A stretch of DNA of 64,000 nt from Zingiber officinale (taxonomy: Eukaryota; Streptophyta; Magnoliopsida; Zingiberales; Zingiberaceae): NCBI RefSeq assembly GCF_018446385.1, contig NC_056004.1:25922492-25986491 (forward strand), in the 5' to 3' direction. Position numbers and translations under genes: made by a program. Shown here piece by piece: positions 34,708 through 45,989 of the stretch. Under the pieces are notes generated by a model, which saw only the letters and a list, made by a program, of their open reading frames with translations, was not told the origin of the DNA and searched no databases. Within the stretch, counting starts at the first letter, position 1. Every line of letters begins with the position of its first letter.

Positions 34708-36070
34708 GTCACCATGCCTACTCCAACACCTACTTTAGAGGGTTGAGCTCCTCCCCCACCTTTTCCTCATAAAGGACTCTGAGTAGGCCCTCAACCTCAT
34801 CACCAAGAGTCGTGACCTCAAGTTGTACAATATGTGGCGGTCGAGAGGAGGAAATTCCCTGTGCCCCTAGATGGGCTCCACCCAAATTCTGTACATACCA
34901 CCAATCAATGGCACATAACACTCAAGATTGTTATCATTACAATCTAGAAAAGCATCAAGCGACCAACCAAGGATTTTGTCGGCACTTGCTGTCTCTTAAC
35001 ATCTGGTACTATCAGTGATCGAACGACCGACCTCAAAGAGAATACCAGGATGCTGAGTGGCGCCAAAGAACTCCCCAGCAATAAGAGAACGGGGCCTATC
35101 CCCCTGCCTGGTATAGCATGAACATCCCCCTACGTGGAAAGAGGAGAACCATAATAACGCCGGGTTATTGGCATGATCGCAGGAGGGTCGACCGACGGAG
35201 ACTCCAATTAGGCAAGAAAGTCGCATGCCCATCGGTTAGAGATCCGTGCAGTAGGATGTAGCCAAGAGAAGGAGCAAGGGTCCAAGATTAATTTTAGGCC
35301 CAAATATTTGGAGGGGATGGAAGTGCCCCATGATGATTCTTTAACAATTAAGGCGGTTATAGCGAATTATAATATCCATCATACCTTTGTTGACATAGGT
35401 AGCTCATTCAATATTTTATTCAAGAAGACGTTCGAGCAACTATATATAGATTGACAAAGGAAAGCTCTAGCCCATGATGAAACCATTATATGGCTTCACA
35501 GGAAATGAGGTTTAGCTGCTCGATCAAATTAAGTTAGTCATATTCTTAGGGGAGGAGTCCCTAATGAGGACGCACCAATCAACTTTTATAGTGGTAGACG
35601 CATCCTCATCATACAATGTCATTTTGGGTCAACTGGTCCTAAAGAAATTTTGGACAGTTGTTTTGAATTTCTATCAGAAAATAAAATTTTCTGTAGACGA
35701 CTAGGTGGGGGAAGTTAGAGAAAATCAATTAATAGCATGTAAGTGCTACAAGGATATTATCAACACTAAAGCCAGCATCTCCCAAAAAAGTTAGCAGCTA
35801 GAAGTTAACACCATTCGGGAGTCACCCCCGACTTTGATTTATGAAGAAAAAGAAGAAGTACAAATTTGACTAGGCTGACTAGAGGCTACTACTCAAGTAG
35901 CACCTGACTTATCCCAGAGCTTAAAGATGAGCTTATTGCGTGTCTAACATGCAATAATGATGTCTTCACCTGAGAGCTAAAGGAGATAACTGGCATATCA
36001 CCTGAGGTCAAGGAGAATGTACTCTACATCCATCCAGATGCATGACCGATCAAATAAAGGAAGTAAGATT
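34708..36070 (+). pseudogene. Gypsy gag-protease remnant, first copy, with pre-reverse-transcriptase segment
   Basis: After the Copia insertion, gag reading resumes with many stops. At about 35355-35450 the protease zone reads NYNIHHTFVDIGSSFNILF, where the usual catalytic DTGSS is DIGSS. Near 35950-36055 a segment CNNDVFT followed by GISPEVKENVLYIHPDA corresponds to the region just before Gypsy reverse transcriptase. The reading then jumps back to gag sequence at about 36079, so reverse transcriptase is lacking. Confidence 0.7.
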
Positions 36071-36078
36071 TTGGGGCC

Positions 36079-36899
36079 ACATAATACTCAAGATTGTTAT
36101 CATTACAATCTAGAGAAACGTCAGGTGGCCAACTAAGGATTTAATTTGTCGGCACTTGTTGTCTCCTAACCTCCAGTAGTATTAGTGACCAAATGACCCA
36201 CCTTGAAGAGAATACCAAGACGTCAAGCGGCAACAAAGAACTCCCCAGCAGCAAGAGAACTGGGCCCAGCCCCCCGTCCGGGTACAATAGGAGCATCCCC
36301 TACATGGCAAGAGGAGAACCATAAGAACGCCGCTTGAGGGGATATTGGCATGATTGCAGGAGACCTGACCAATAGAGACTCCAATCAGGGGAGAAAGTCA
36401 CATGCCCATCAGTTAGAGATCCGCGTAGTAGGATGCAGCCAAGAGAAGGGGCAAGGGGCCGAGATTAGTTTCAAGACTAAATATTTGGAGGAGATGGAAG
36501 TGTACCATGATAATTCTTTAATAATTAAGGTGGTTATAGTGAATTATAATATCCATTGTACCTTTGTTGACACAGGTAGCTCGGTCAATATTATATTCAA
36601 TAAGGCATTTCAGCAGCTACGGATTGACAAAGGCGAGCTTTAGCCCATGATGACACCACTATATGGCTTCACTGTCAATGAGGTTCAGTTACTCGATCAA
36701 ATTAAGCTAGTCATATCCTTAGGAAAGGAGCCCCTAATGAAAATGCGCCAATCAACTTTTATAGTGGTAGACACGTCCTCAGCATACAATGCCATTTTGG
36801 GCCAACTGGGCCTAAATGAATTCCAGGCAGTTGTTTCGACTTTCTGCCATAAAATAAAATTTTATGTGGATGGCCATGTGGGGGAAGTTGGAGGAAATA
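36079..36899 (+). pseudogene. Second, tandem copy of the Gypsy gag-protease segment
   Basis: The sequence from 36079 (CACATAATACTCAAGATTG) repeats that from 34916 (CACATAACACTCAAGATTG) with scattered differences, at about 1.16-kb offset, through the protease. In this copy the protease centre keeps FVDTGSSVNIIF (frame 36350-36643), with a stop at 36641-36643, then YGFTVNEVQLLDQIKL onward in a second frame. It ends where an LTR inserts at 36900. Confidence 0.75.
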
Positions 36900-38194
36900 T
36901 GTTGGATCGTGATAGGGGGGTGAATCATGAGTTTTTTTAAACCAGATTAATTTTTAAAATCTTGAAGTAAAATTGCAGCGGAAAGAAAACTGAAAAGAAC
37001 ACCAAAAGATGCGGTTGTTTTTAATTGGTTCAGAGACTTCGACGACTCCTAGTCTGAGACCTAGGTTCGCAGACCTATCAATGGATAATCCACTAAATGT
37101 CTCTTCCAGAACCATCGGAAGGGGTAATCTAATATAGAAAGATAGAGATAGTGTAACAACCTACACTTCCCTTTTTAAAGCAGTAGTACAAAAACTTACA
37201 ACACTATTAAAAGTTTGCCAACAATTGGGGTGTGCTCGTGTGTTGCTGTCGGTATGCCGGAGATGATCAGATGACTCAAAAATATAGCTCGGTGGTAAAC
37301 AGACTTCTATGAAGCAGTAGTAAGAAGCTAGAGTAGTTGGAACTTCAAACAGATGTGTAGAGGATCGTAGAAGTGATGTATTAGAAGTTTTGCTTGAAAT
37401 GTTCTTTTATTGACCATGGAAGGCGCCTTCCATAGCCTTGAAGGCACCTCCAACGTACAAAAATTGATCATGAATAGATTGCTCATTATCTGCGATGAAG
37501 TCTGATTTTATCCATTGGAAGGCGCCTTCCATAGCACTGAAGGCACCTTCCATGAGCAGTATGAAGACTCTTTCCAATGCTTGAAGGCGCCTCAGGTATT
37601 GTTTACCCGAGATATTTTTTGCTCCTTTTGCCCTGAAAGTTAGGTTAATCCAACACGATAATATCCAACTTGTAAAATAAGTTTTAGTACAATCATAATA
37701 AGAAGTATTAATTAGTTCATATGCTTTCGGGATTAAGAACTAATTAAGGTCTTAGTTTAGGGATCCAAAATGGACCTAAATTGGACCAAGACCTACTATC
37801 CCCTTAATTGGGACACGCCCTCACTTAGTCACTCTCCTCCAGTGACTTACCTTCACTTACCAATTTGCAGTCTATCAACTAGCCTCTTGACTCACTAGGT
37901 CTATATACCAGTTGTCAAGTCCGTAGACCCAACTAGACTTCGGCCAGCTGTCAGGCCCCGTGGACTAAGCTGGACTTTTGGCCAGATATCAGGTCGGTTC
38001 TTTGACCTATCTAGGCTTCATACTAACTATCAGGTCCTCAAACCTAATTGGGTTTCATCCTGGTGTCAGGTCCTTTAGACACATCAATCTCTGCACGCTC
38101 AGTACATGCATTAAATCACAATAACACTCTAACTTTAATCCCCTTGTCATTCATCAAAATTTGAGTTAGATCATTAGTGCAAATTATACCAACA
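36900..38194 (-). repeat. 3' LTR of element A
   Basis: It runs from TGTTGGATCGTG to TTATACCAACA, 1295 bp, and contains two GGAAGGCGCCTTCCATAG palindromes near 37420 and 37520. Its left part reads GATAGGGGGGTGAATCATGAG, close to the LTRs at 6901 and 41762. Confidence 0.8.
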
Positions 38195-39700
38195 TTCTCT
38201 CCCTTTTTGATATAATGATAACTTGTGTTAAAATTAAAAAATAATATTGAAAGAAAATATTCAAAATGCAAACCAATAATCTCAGTTAGATTTGAATTTG
38301 ATTTACTTAATTAGGTTTGTTTGTGCTTAACCGTTACTAAGGTTTGTTTGTTTATTCTTTTTCTACATTAACCCTTACCCTTTTCCTTTGGCATTCATAA
38401 AAAAAAAATACTAAGGTAAGAGAAATGCAAGCATAAGATAATAATGTCAGACATTAATGCAGAAATATAACTGGGAATAGACACTTGGTACATCTAAGAC
38501 TTAGGTAGAGTTTTTGAATAGAAGTTTAGTTTTAAAATATTACAAATATTTAATTCTATTTTTTTAAGTAAAGGTTTGGTAAAATTATTTTCCAAGTAAG
38601 ACGTTGTCAAAAAAAACTTTCAAGGAAAATCCGTAAGTGGACATTTTTACAAATTTCTAAATATATTTGTTTAAAAATGTCTGAGTAATTATTTTTTTAA
38701 AAAAAATAAGGAGGGATCTTAAAAAAATTTTAAGTGAAGTTTTGTAAAGATGAAGTAAGAATTTTCAAAAATAATTTTCAAGAAAATTTCTAATAAAAAG
38801 TGTCAAAATAATTTTAAAGAAAAATTTTCTAATGAAAAGTTCAAAGTAATTTTAAAGACAAATCTCTAAGAAGAATTTTTCAAACAATGTTAAAGAAATT
38901 TTTCAAAGAAAGATTTTCAAAATAATTTAAGAGAAAAAATTTCTAAAAAAACTTTCAAAAGTTTTTTTGGGTAAACATTTTCAAAGTACTTTTAAAAGTA
39001 CGGATTTAAAATAATTTTTCAAGATTTAAAAAAAAACTATTTTTTTAAAGTATATAGTTTTTTTAAAAAAATATTTTAAGTTGTCCAATCAAATCCTCCT
39101 CCTTAACCTGATATCTTTATTAAAAAAACTCATTCAGTTACCAATAACTATAATACATATCTAACTGTTAGTTACTGACTATCTACCAAAAGATAGTAGT
39201 TTTCATTGGGTTAGTCAAGTTAAGTAAATGTATTCAGTTAGTGTTTGACTAAACTAGATTACTTAACCTTATCATTATTACTTTGATGTTTTTCACCCAG
39301 ACTTGTATTGATGCACTGATATAAGCATCCGAAGTTCAGGCAATAGGCCTATACATCTCACGTCATTCTAAATTTTAGAATGCACAATCAAGGTAGACCT
39401 ATTGTGTTTGTAAAATGCTCAATTCCTAGATCTATAGGAACATGCTTTCTATGGATTTGTTCTAGTCTAAGGCCAAAATTAATTTTGAAATTCTAAGAAA
39501 ATAGAATTTTTTAGAAAATATAAGTAAACAGATTTTCCTAAAATTTAGAAATCATTTAAGAAATATTTTTTTAAAAACAATAGTAATCCTAGTCTAAAGA
39601 AAAGGAATTTCCTAGATTAATAGTGGCAAAGAGTAGCAAGTTGTATAGATCAAGTCATACAAATATGCACTGTATAATAAGGTAACAAAATAAAGTCAGG
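38195..39700 (-). other. AT-rich spacer of element A
   Basis: This begins with the polypurine tract (38195-38210). From 38570 to 39060 the plus strand is a chain of irregular TTTTCAAAnnAATTTT-like phrases. It holds no gene. Confidence 0.55.
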
Positions 39701-40910
39701 TCTGGTCATCATCAGCTGGAAGAGGTGGGGGTTGTTTAAGCACTCGCAAAACTAGAAGAATCCATTGAAAGCCGATGGTCATCTCCTCCTAGAGAGATGA
39801 GAATCCGGTGGTCATCTCTTCTCGAATAATGCTGAATTCATCCGAGACTGACTACTAGATCTGAGCAGAAGACTCCTCAGATTGAGTAAGTCAATCCTCG
39901 ATGGATAGTGAAGTCGAGGGTTGGGTCAAAGCCGAGGGTTGAGTTGGAGAAGGTCCAGAGAGCTCCTCAAAAGTAAATGTCGGTAACTCCTCCCCCTCGA
40001 CTGGAATGATGGGTGGAAAATTGTCCTCGGCCTCGCCTAGAGCGTTTGGCTGTAGTCCCACTCTCCAAGCTAGTCTCCCCTGAGCAGTGACATCTATATA
40101 CACTAATGCAAGTGATGCTAACCAATCTCATTATATGCACTAAGGGATGTGGACATACCATGGGGCATATCTATTCCTATGGTCGAAAATATATATGTCA
40201 AAATGTGACAATAGGGCATATGAACTTGACATCTAGTGATGAGACTAGATACATGAATGACATTCTGGAATATGTGTAATGCAATGTCAATGTCAAGGCA
40301 TTGATAGAGGAAGAAGGAATATAAGAAGAAGAAATGGGAGGGTCGCATTATTGCAACATCGCGAGATGTAATTGGCAAAATACAAATGGTCAAAACTCGA
40401 TACAGGACATAGTCCTGTACCATAAGGGAGAGTAACCTAAAGTTAGTCACTGTAGATAGCCTCTCCTTCCCTAATAAATATATGTGGATAGTATCCAATA
40501 TAACATGGGAGTAGAGTTCGCCAAATGACAAATCCCTATTAGGGTAGCACAAAAATGGGCAGGCTGACCTTATAAGTCCTAAGCTATCATACAATAGAGT
40601 GGGGGAGAAGTGAAATTCCTTCCCACCAACACTAGTGGAATAAGTCAGGTCATCAATCTTAACTAGATTGTTATAAAATTGGGCACATAAGTCTAAGATC
40701 ACTGGATGACTACAGTAAACTAATTTATCCAACTAATAATAAGCAATAATCTCTATAATAGAAGCATAGTATTGGGTAAAAAAGGTCCTACTCAGAAACC
40801 TAGACTTTAATACAACATATGTATGCTGTAGAAAAACTAACCTAAGTCGCTCAGTGGGAAATCGACATCAGTAGATGGGGTACTACTAGGGCTAGGGTTA
40901 ACATGTCGTC
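39700..40910 (-). pseudogene. Putative plant transposon protein (PF20167-like), broken frame
   Basis: The main frame 40118-40732 (204 residues) has the wording HPVILDLCAQFYNNLVKI, FSPTLLYDSLGL and LITRCQVHMPYCHILTYIFS. This resembles the putative plant transposon protein domain that occurs in non-autonomous plant LTR elements. At 40118 it stops after AYNEIG, but the next frame continues LASLALVYIDVTAQG through 39891, so a small indel is present. The reading can be followed left to about 39700. Function of the family is unknown. The family call is from memory of wording only. Confidence 0.55.
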
Positions 40911-41761
40911 GTTTACTAAAATAATTTATATATGCAAAGCATTCATATAACAATATATAGATAGCCAAAACTAACTAGATAGTTAAGTTAGGGTGTACCA
41001 AGGAGGTATTTTCGAGGTTTAGAAGGAGAAGAAAGGAGAAATAGTGGAGATCAACTGTGGGAAGGTGCCTTGCCGTGACCAAACTCGCGAACAGAGTAAG
41101 GCTCTATTCGCTGGAAAAAGTATGATTGAAGGCGTCTTCTGCCTGATGGAAGGTGTCTTCCATGTGCTATAGAGGACACCTTCAACCAACTGAAGGCGCC
41201 TTCAGTCAGTTAGGGCAAGATTTTTCCCATCACCCGAGGCACCTTCAACTGTTTTGGAGGCACCTTCAGTGGCACAATTTTTTTGTTTATATTTTAATTA
41301 ATTTGAATTTAAATTTGATTTTAATTTAATTTGAGATTTATTTTAATTTTAATTTAATTTTTGAATTTGAATTTGAATTTGATTTAATTTTAATTTTAAT
41401 CCTTAGTCATCTCATCCAATTTATATTTTCAAAAAGGGAATCCTATAATTTTGTGAGATGAGTTAAGTTGAATTTCAGGGTTTGGTTTAACTTTGTGTTA
41501 GATTCAAATTTAGCTTTGGATTCAACAAACAGATATTCTTTGAATAAACTTCTAAGCTGTGGTAAGTCACCTGGACATCATTAGAGTAACCACGCATTCA
41601 GAATTTTTCAAATAGCGTTATCCACTAAAATTAATATAAAACTCCGGTCTAACCAATTAGGATTAGTAAGGGGTAGCTTCAGTTAGTTCCATTAAGTCAA
41701 ATGCATCAAGTTGAAGTCATATCTTCCTAGACATGTATAGGTAGAGCTTCTCTAACCTACT
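40911..41761 (-). other. Internal sequence of element A, no gene
   Basis: It contains GAAGGCGCCTTCAGTC and related GGCACCTTC repeats at 41130-41275 and AATTTGAATTT repeats at 41285-41400. The GGCGCC repeats suggest that part of this could be a remnant of the missing LTR. Confidence 0.4.
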
Positions 41762-42945
41762 TGTAGGTTCGAAAAGAACGCTAGAGGAGGGAGGGGGGGT
41801 GAATAGCGATCGTTGAAAATTCAATTTAAAACAGATATGCAATGGAAGAATAAGAAACAATGCTAACACGACCAAGTTTTTACTTGGTTCAGAGCCTTCG
41901 ACGACTTCTACTCTAAGACCCGCACTCATCGAGTGCTTTTATTAGGCAATCCACTAATAGTTTGAAATGGTTATAAATTGCAAGTATAAGAACTATAAAA
42001 GAGTGTTACTAACAGTGAAAAGAAAAGAATCTTGATTGTCGATTGTTGGAGGAGCTTCACAACGTTATAGGAGCTTTTTCGGAGCATCAAGCAGAAGAGA
42101 AAGTTGCAGTAGTCGTTATTTTGAAGCTCCAAGTCAAAGGCCTTTAAATAGGTCCATTCTGAGCGCCTGGAACCCCTCCGAGCGCTTGGACCACATGGCT
42201 CAGCCAATCGACGCACTCCACATAAGTTTGTAGATCAATTTTCAGGTCCGGACCCCTGGACCGAGTTCGGGCGCTCGAGCATCCTGGGCGCCTACCGCCC
42301 TGCCCAGGCGAGCCTAGTCTGGGTGCCCGGACCCCAGGCGTCCGGACTCCTTCCGAGCGCCCAAACTCATTTTCTTCAGCCTTTACACCTGTAAGAAAAG
42401 GTTAGTCCAGGTAATCAAAAAATATATTTTACTCTACAAAACAGAGTTAGCACAACATAATAGATTATGAGTATTAATTAGATCCTATCTCCCTAAGATC
42501 AGGATCTAGTCAATGTCTCAGCTTAGGTTTTCCAAATTGACCTAAGCTAGACCGATACCTACAGTTCTCTCAACGGGGAACACGTCCTCACTGGATCTCT
42601 CCAATTGTTTACCTTTACTTATCAGTTGTAATCACTCGACTTGCCTTTAACCCACCAAGTTTTTCTGCCAGTTGTCAGGTCTGCAAATCCAAATGGACTT
42701 CGGCTGGTTGTCAGGTCCCGTAGACCCAACCAAACTTCGCGCTAGATATCGGGCCCCGCGGACCTAGCTGAATTTCCCACCAGCTATCGGGTCCCGCAGA
42801 CCTAACTAGATTTCAGTCTAGTGTCAGGTCCTTCAAACCAGTCAACTCCTGCACACTTGGTAGAAGCGTTAGACAAATAACCCATCTAACTTTAACCTAT
42901 TTGTCATACATCAAAATCGGACTATTAGTGTAACCTACACCAACA
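41762..42945 (-). repeat. 3' LTR of element B
   Basis: It runs from TGTAGGTTCG to CTACACCAACA, 1184 bp. Its minus-strand beginning (TGTTGGTGTAGG, then TTTTGATGTATGACAAATAG) is closely related to those at 38194 and 51081. Confidence 0.8.
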
Positions 42946-43663
42946 ATCTCCCCCTTTTTAATGTAATGACAACCTGAGTTAAAGTTAGAAAAAAATACAA
43001 TAAAGCAATAAAGCATAAAATGTTTAAAGTGAGTTTAATTTTTTAACTTAACCCACTATCCTCCCCGTTTGGCATACATAAAAAAAATAAAGACATAATG
43101 CATAAAAAATAAGTAAGAAAATATTGCAAGTTGATATCTTCAAGCAAGTTTCAAAAAATTATGGCAATATAAGGGATTTAGAATAGTAATTACTTTAAAT
43201 AACTTTGAAACAAGACAGAAGTTTAAGTTCATTTGAGAGAGGAATAAATATTTTGAGAAATTTTGCAAGTAAAATTTTTGAATATTTTAAAAGTAATAAC
43301 TTTTCAAAATATGGTAACACTGTTTTTCAAAATGATTTTCAAAAATTCAAAGTTTTCTAAGTAAGACTTTCAAAAAAAAGTTTAGAGAGAAATGTCTAAG
43401 TAATATTTTCAAAACATTCTAAAAATATTTTTCAAAATATTTGACTGAACTTTTTCAAAGTAAACCTCAAACAAATATATCAAGTAATTTTGAAAGAAAA
43501 TAAGGTTTTGAAAAACCAACTACTTAAAAGAATTGCAAAGTGATGGTTTCAAATTTTGAAACTTTACAATAATTTTGAAAAATATTTTCAAAGAGAAGAA
43601 AGTTAGTTTTGAAACATTTCATATTTTTCAAACAAGATTTAACAAAGCATATTATAAAGATTA

Positions 43664-43985
43664 TTATATATAAATTTTTTTTGAAATTTTGTAGGTATCC
43701 ATGATGGATGCCCATAGTATATTTCGAGGAAATATATTTAGGACATACCTTATTAGATCTCGGATCTCCATCTGGTGGTCGATCGTGTGGAGTCCGTTGA
43801 GGATGCCCTTGATCCTCGCGTGTAACTGGCTTGCAGTCTCTCCTTCCTGTATTTTGATATTAAATAATCTATTTAAGAACAAGTCCCTTTTTGTTACATT
43901 TGCGTCGTTGGTTCCCTTGTGTAGGAGATACAGAAATTTATCTCAAACAACCATGCTTATACTCTTAACTGGCCAAGATTCTTAT
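43664..43985 (-). pseudogene. Copia gag (UBN2-type) fragment
   Basis: The minus strand reads KRDLFLNRLFNIKIQEGETA, then SQLHARIKGILNGLHTI and RYVLNIFPRNILWASIMDTY, the central part of Copia gag. Both ends are missing and a stop lies upstream near 43957. Confidence 0.75.
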
Positions 43986-45009
43986 TGAGAAAAAAAACAA
44001 ATGCACTTTATATAGAAACTTAATCCAATGTACACCTCATCATCTTGAGTTTCATCAACATCTTCATATGCCCTTTTACCACAGTAGTTATGAACATCTT
44101 GAATCAACATGACAATCAAAAGGTATAAAATTTTAACCTCTATAAGATTTTCTCACGGAAAAATGGTTACATAGAAGTTGCAGGATAGACACATCCACTT
44201 GCATTTGCAATACCAAAACCATAGATTAGCATCCTATTCTTCCATGGCTTCCAATGATTTGATAAGTTAAGAGAAGGGGATGCTTGCTTGGATCTGAGAA
44301 GGTGAGCATGGCTGTAGAAGGGGCTGCTTATTCCCTCTCCTAGTCAGACTGTTACGAAGAGGAAACGAAGAGCACTGGGTCAACCTGCTATGAAGAGGGA
44401 ATGAAGGTGGGTGGTTCGGCGGAGATGTTCAGCGAAAGAAGGATTCAACTTAAAAGGGTTATGAGGAAAGGAGTTCAAATGAGCGGTTAGGCGGAGAGGA
44501 GTTCACAAAGAGGGGGATCGCTGGCATAGAGGGGTTCGACAGCGTGAAGAGATAAAGAAAGAAAAATGTGAAGAGATCGTGGATGGAAATGCTTAGGGTT
44601 TGAGAAGGCAAAGGAGAAGGGAGACGCGGCGGCAAAAAATTTCGGGGAGAGGGAAAGAAAAACTCGATGGCAAAAAATGGCAAAGGGAAAAAAACGACGA
44701 GGGAAAAAATAATGGTATTCAACAACACTTAATAGACAACGGTTTTTAAAAATCGTTGTCGTAACCCCAAAAAAACGCACATAGACAACGATTTTCAAAA
44801 ACCGTTGTCGTAGCCTTTAAAAATCGTTGTCGTAGCCCAAAAAAAACATAAATAAACAATGGTTTTTAAAAATTGTTGTCGTAGGCAAAAAAAAATTGCT
44901 AAAAGATAACAGTTTTTGTTAAAACTGTTGTTAAAAGGTAAAAAAAATAATGATTTGGTATAAAACCGTTGTCGTTTGAGTGTTGTTGGATGAAGATTTT
45001 CTTGTAGTG
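43986..45009 (-). mobile_element. Terminal fragment of a third CACTA family
   Basis: The right edge reads GATTTTCTTGTAGTG, that is CACTACAAGAAAATC on the minus strand. From 44736 to 44975 the subterminal repeats ACAACGGTTTT/AAAATCGTTGTCGTA recur. Further in, the minus strand has a pyrimidine-rich zone with CTCAAACCCTAAGC near 44600, like the leader of a CACTA gene. The other terminus is not found, so the left edge is only where the gag fragment stops. Confidence 0.65.
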
Positions 45010-45985
45010 GCTTTCCGATTTATCCTGGTGATTGGTACGAAACTTCCATGAGATCAAGCCGATCACTCTAGATATAATCAATGAGACTAACTGAGATTAT
45101 CATTTTTTAATTTTTTTTATACATGAAATTGAATTATAGAAAAAAAAAAACTTCGTTGAGTGTGATTTTCCTCGTATAAGGGTTATTGATGTAGGACAAA
45201 ATATTCCTGTGGTGATACTGGGCCATTTAAGGTGAATAATATTACCCTTTTGCTCCGTAGTACAAGAAATTGAAATGAAAGCCACAATTCATCTCAAAGC
45301 TGGTAAAAAAATGTGATTTTGAGATATATAGTTGCTGGTTTGAGGCTAGAACAAACGCTTATTATAATGTTCAATATCTGATACATACGTTAAGTCATAT
45401 CCTAAGGTATAATACTACTGCAATTTGATTTTGGGACATGGAGCAAAGCTGTTTCATGATATAAATTCAAGCTAGCTAAATCATACATAGAGACAAATTT
45501 ATTTCAAATTACAACAAGATTATTTTATTATATTTTGTTTTTATTATACACTAACCTCTCTTTCCTTTATTGCACACATTGGGCATAGTGATGGATACTT
45601 TTGAAGAGCTCCTTCATTATCATATCTATATCACGACAAAAAAAGTATAGAATCTCTTGTTTTATTATAAAAACATCTCTCAATAATTTCTTTATGGATT
45701 TTACACTTATTCATTATATATATATACAGTATTTTTATAGTAAAAAAAGATATTCTTTACTTTTTGACGTGATATATATATATAATCTCTTTCGTATTTA
45801 TTTGATATATAATTAAATTTTTATAAAATTTAAATTCATAAATTAATAACGTAGAATAACATTAATAATTAAAAAAATTATATAAATATTATGGTACATA
45901 AAAATTATTATAAAAAACATAAATTATAATAATATATAAAAATAAATTTAAGCACATCTATACTAACCACGTCTCTTTTTAATTT
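45010..45985. other. Intergenic AT-rich DNA
   Basis: No gene, RNA or transposon end is recognised. Poly-A/T and TA-rich tracts dominate from 45500. Confidence 0.6.
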
Positions 45986-45989
45986 TTTT

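Larger units (their letters stand above)
27372..36899 (+). mobile_element. Decayed Ty3/Gypsy (Tat-like) element, interrupted by a Copia element
   Basis: The layout is a 5' LTR from about 27372 (TGTTACGAGC) to about 29050, then gag to 30124, then an inserted Copia element (30125-34707), then continuation with gag, protease and pre-reverse-transcriptase remnants to 36899, where another LTR interrupts it. The gag and protease wording (YINVEQV, NYNIHCTFVDTGSSVNI) is that of the Tat branch. No reverse transcriptase, integrase or 3' LTR is present in the window. The start and LTR end are estimates. Confidence 0.65.
36900..41761 (-). mobile_element. Truncated LTR retrotransposon A, 3' LTR plus internal region, minus strand
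   Basis: The 3' LTR is 36900-38194, with a polypurine tract at its right (minus strand CAAAAAGGGAGAGAA). The internal part runs right to 41761 and holds a plant-transposon-protein-like frame but no recognisable pol. The 5' LTR is missing because element B starts at 41762. GAAGGCGCCTTC-like repeats at 41130-41275 resemble those in its LTR. No second target duplication can be found. Confidence 0.65.
41762..43985 (-). mobile_element. Truncated Copia-like element B, 3' LTR, spacer and gag fragment
   Basis: The 3' LTR is 41762-42945, followed by a polypurine tract (minus strand TAAAAAGGGGGAGAT), an AT-rich spacer and a gag fragment ending near 43985. Pol is absent, and gag lies only 0.7 kb from the polypurine tract, so the interior is largely deleted. 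The 5' side is lost against the CACTA fragment. Left flank CTACT and right flank do not match, so this is not a solo LTR. Confidence 0.7.

Noticed and set aside
41762..42945. Treating LTR B as another solo LTR
   Set aside because: The 5-bp flanks (CTACT and ATCTC) do not match and a polypurine tract follows on the right, so it is the 3' LTR of a truncated element.
43701..43988. Plus-strand 95-residue frame
   Set aside because: It is the complement of the Copia gag fragment on the minus strand.
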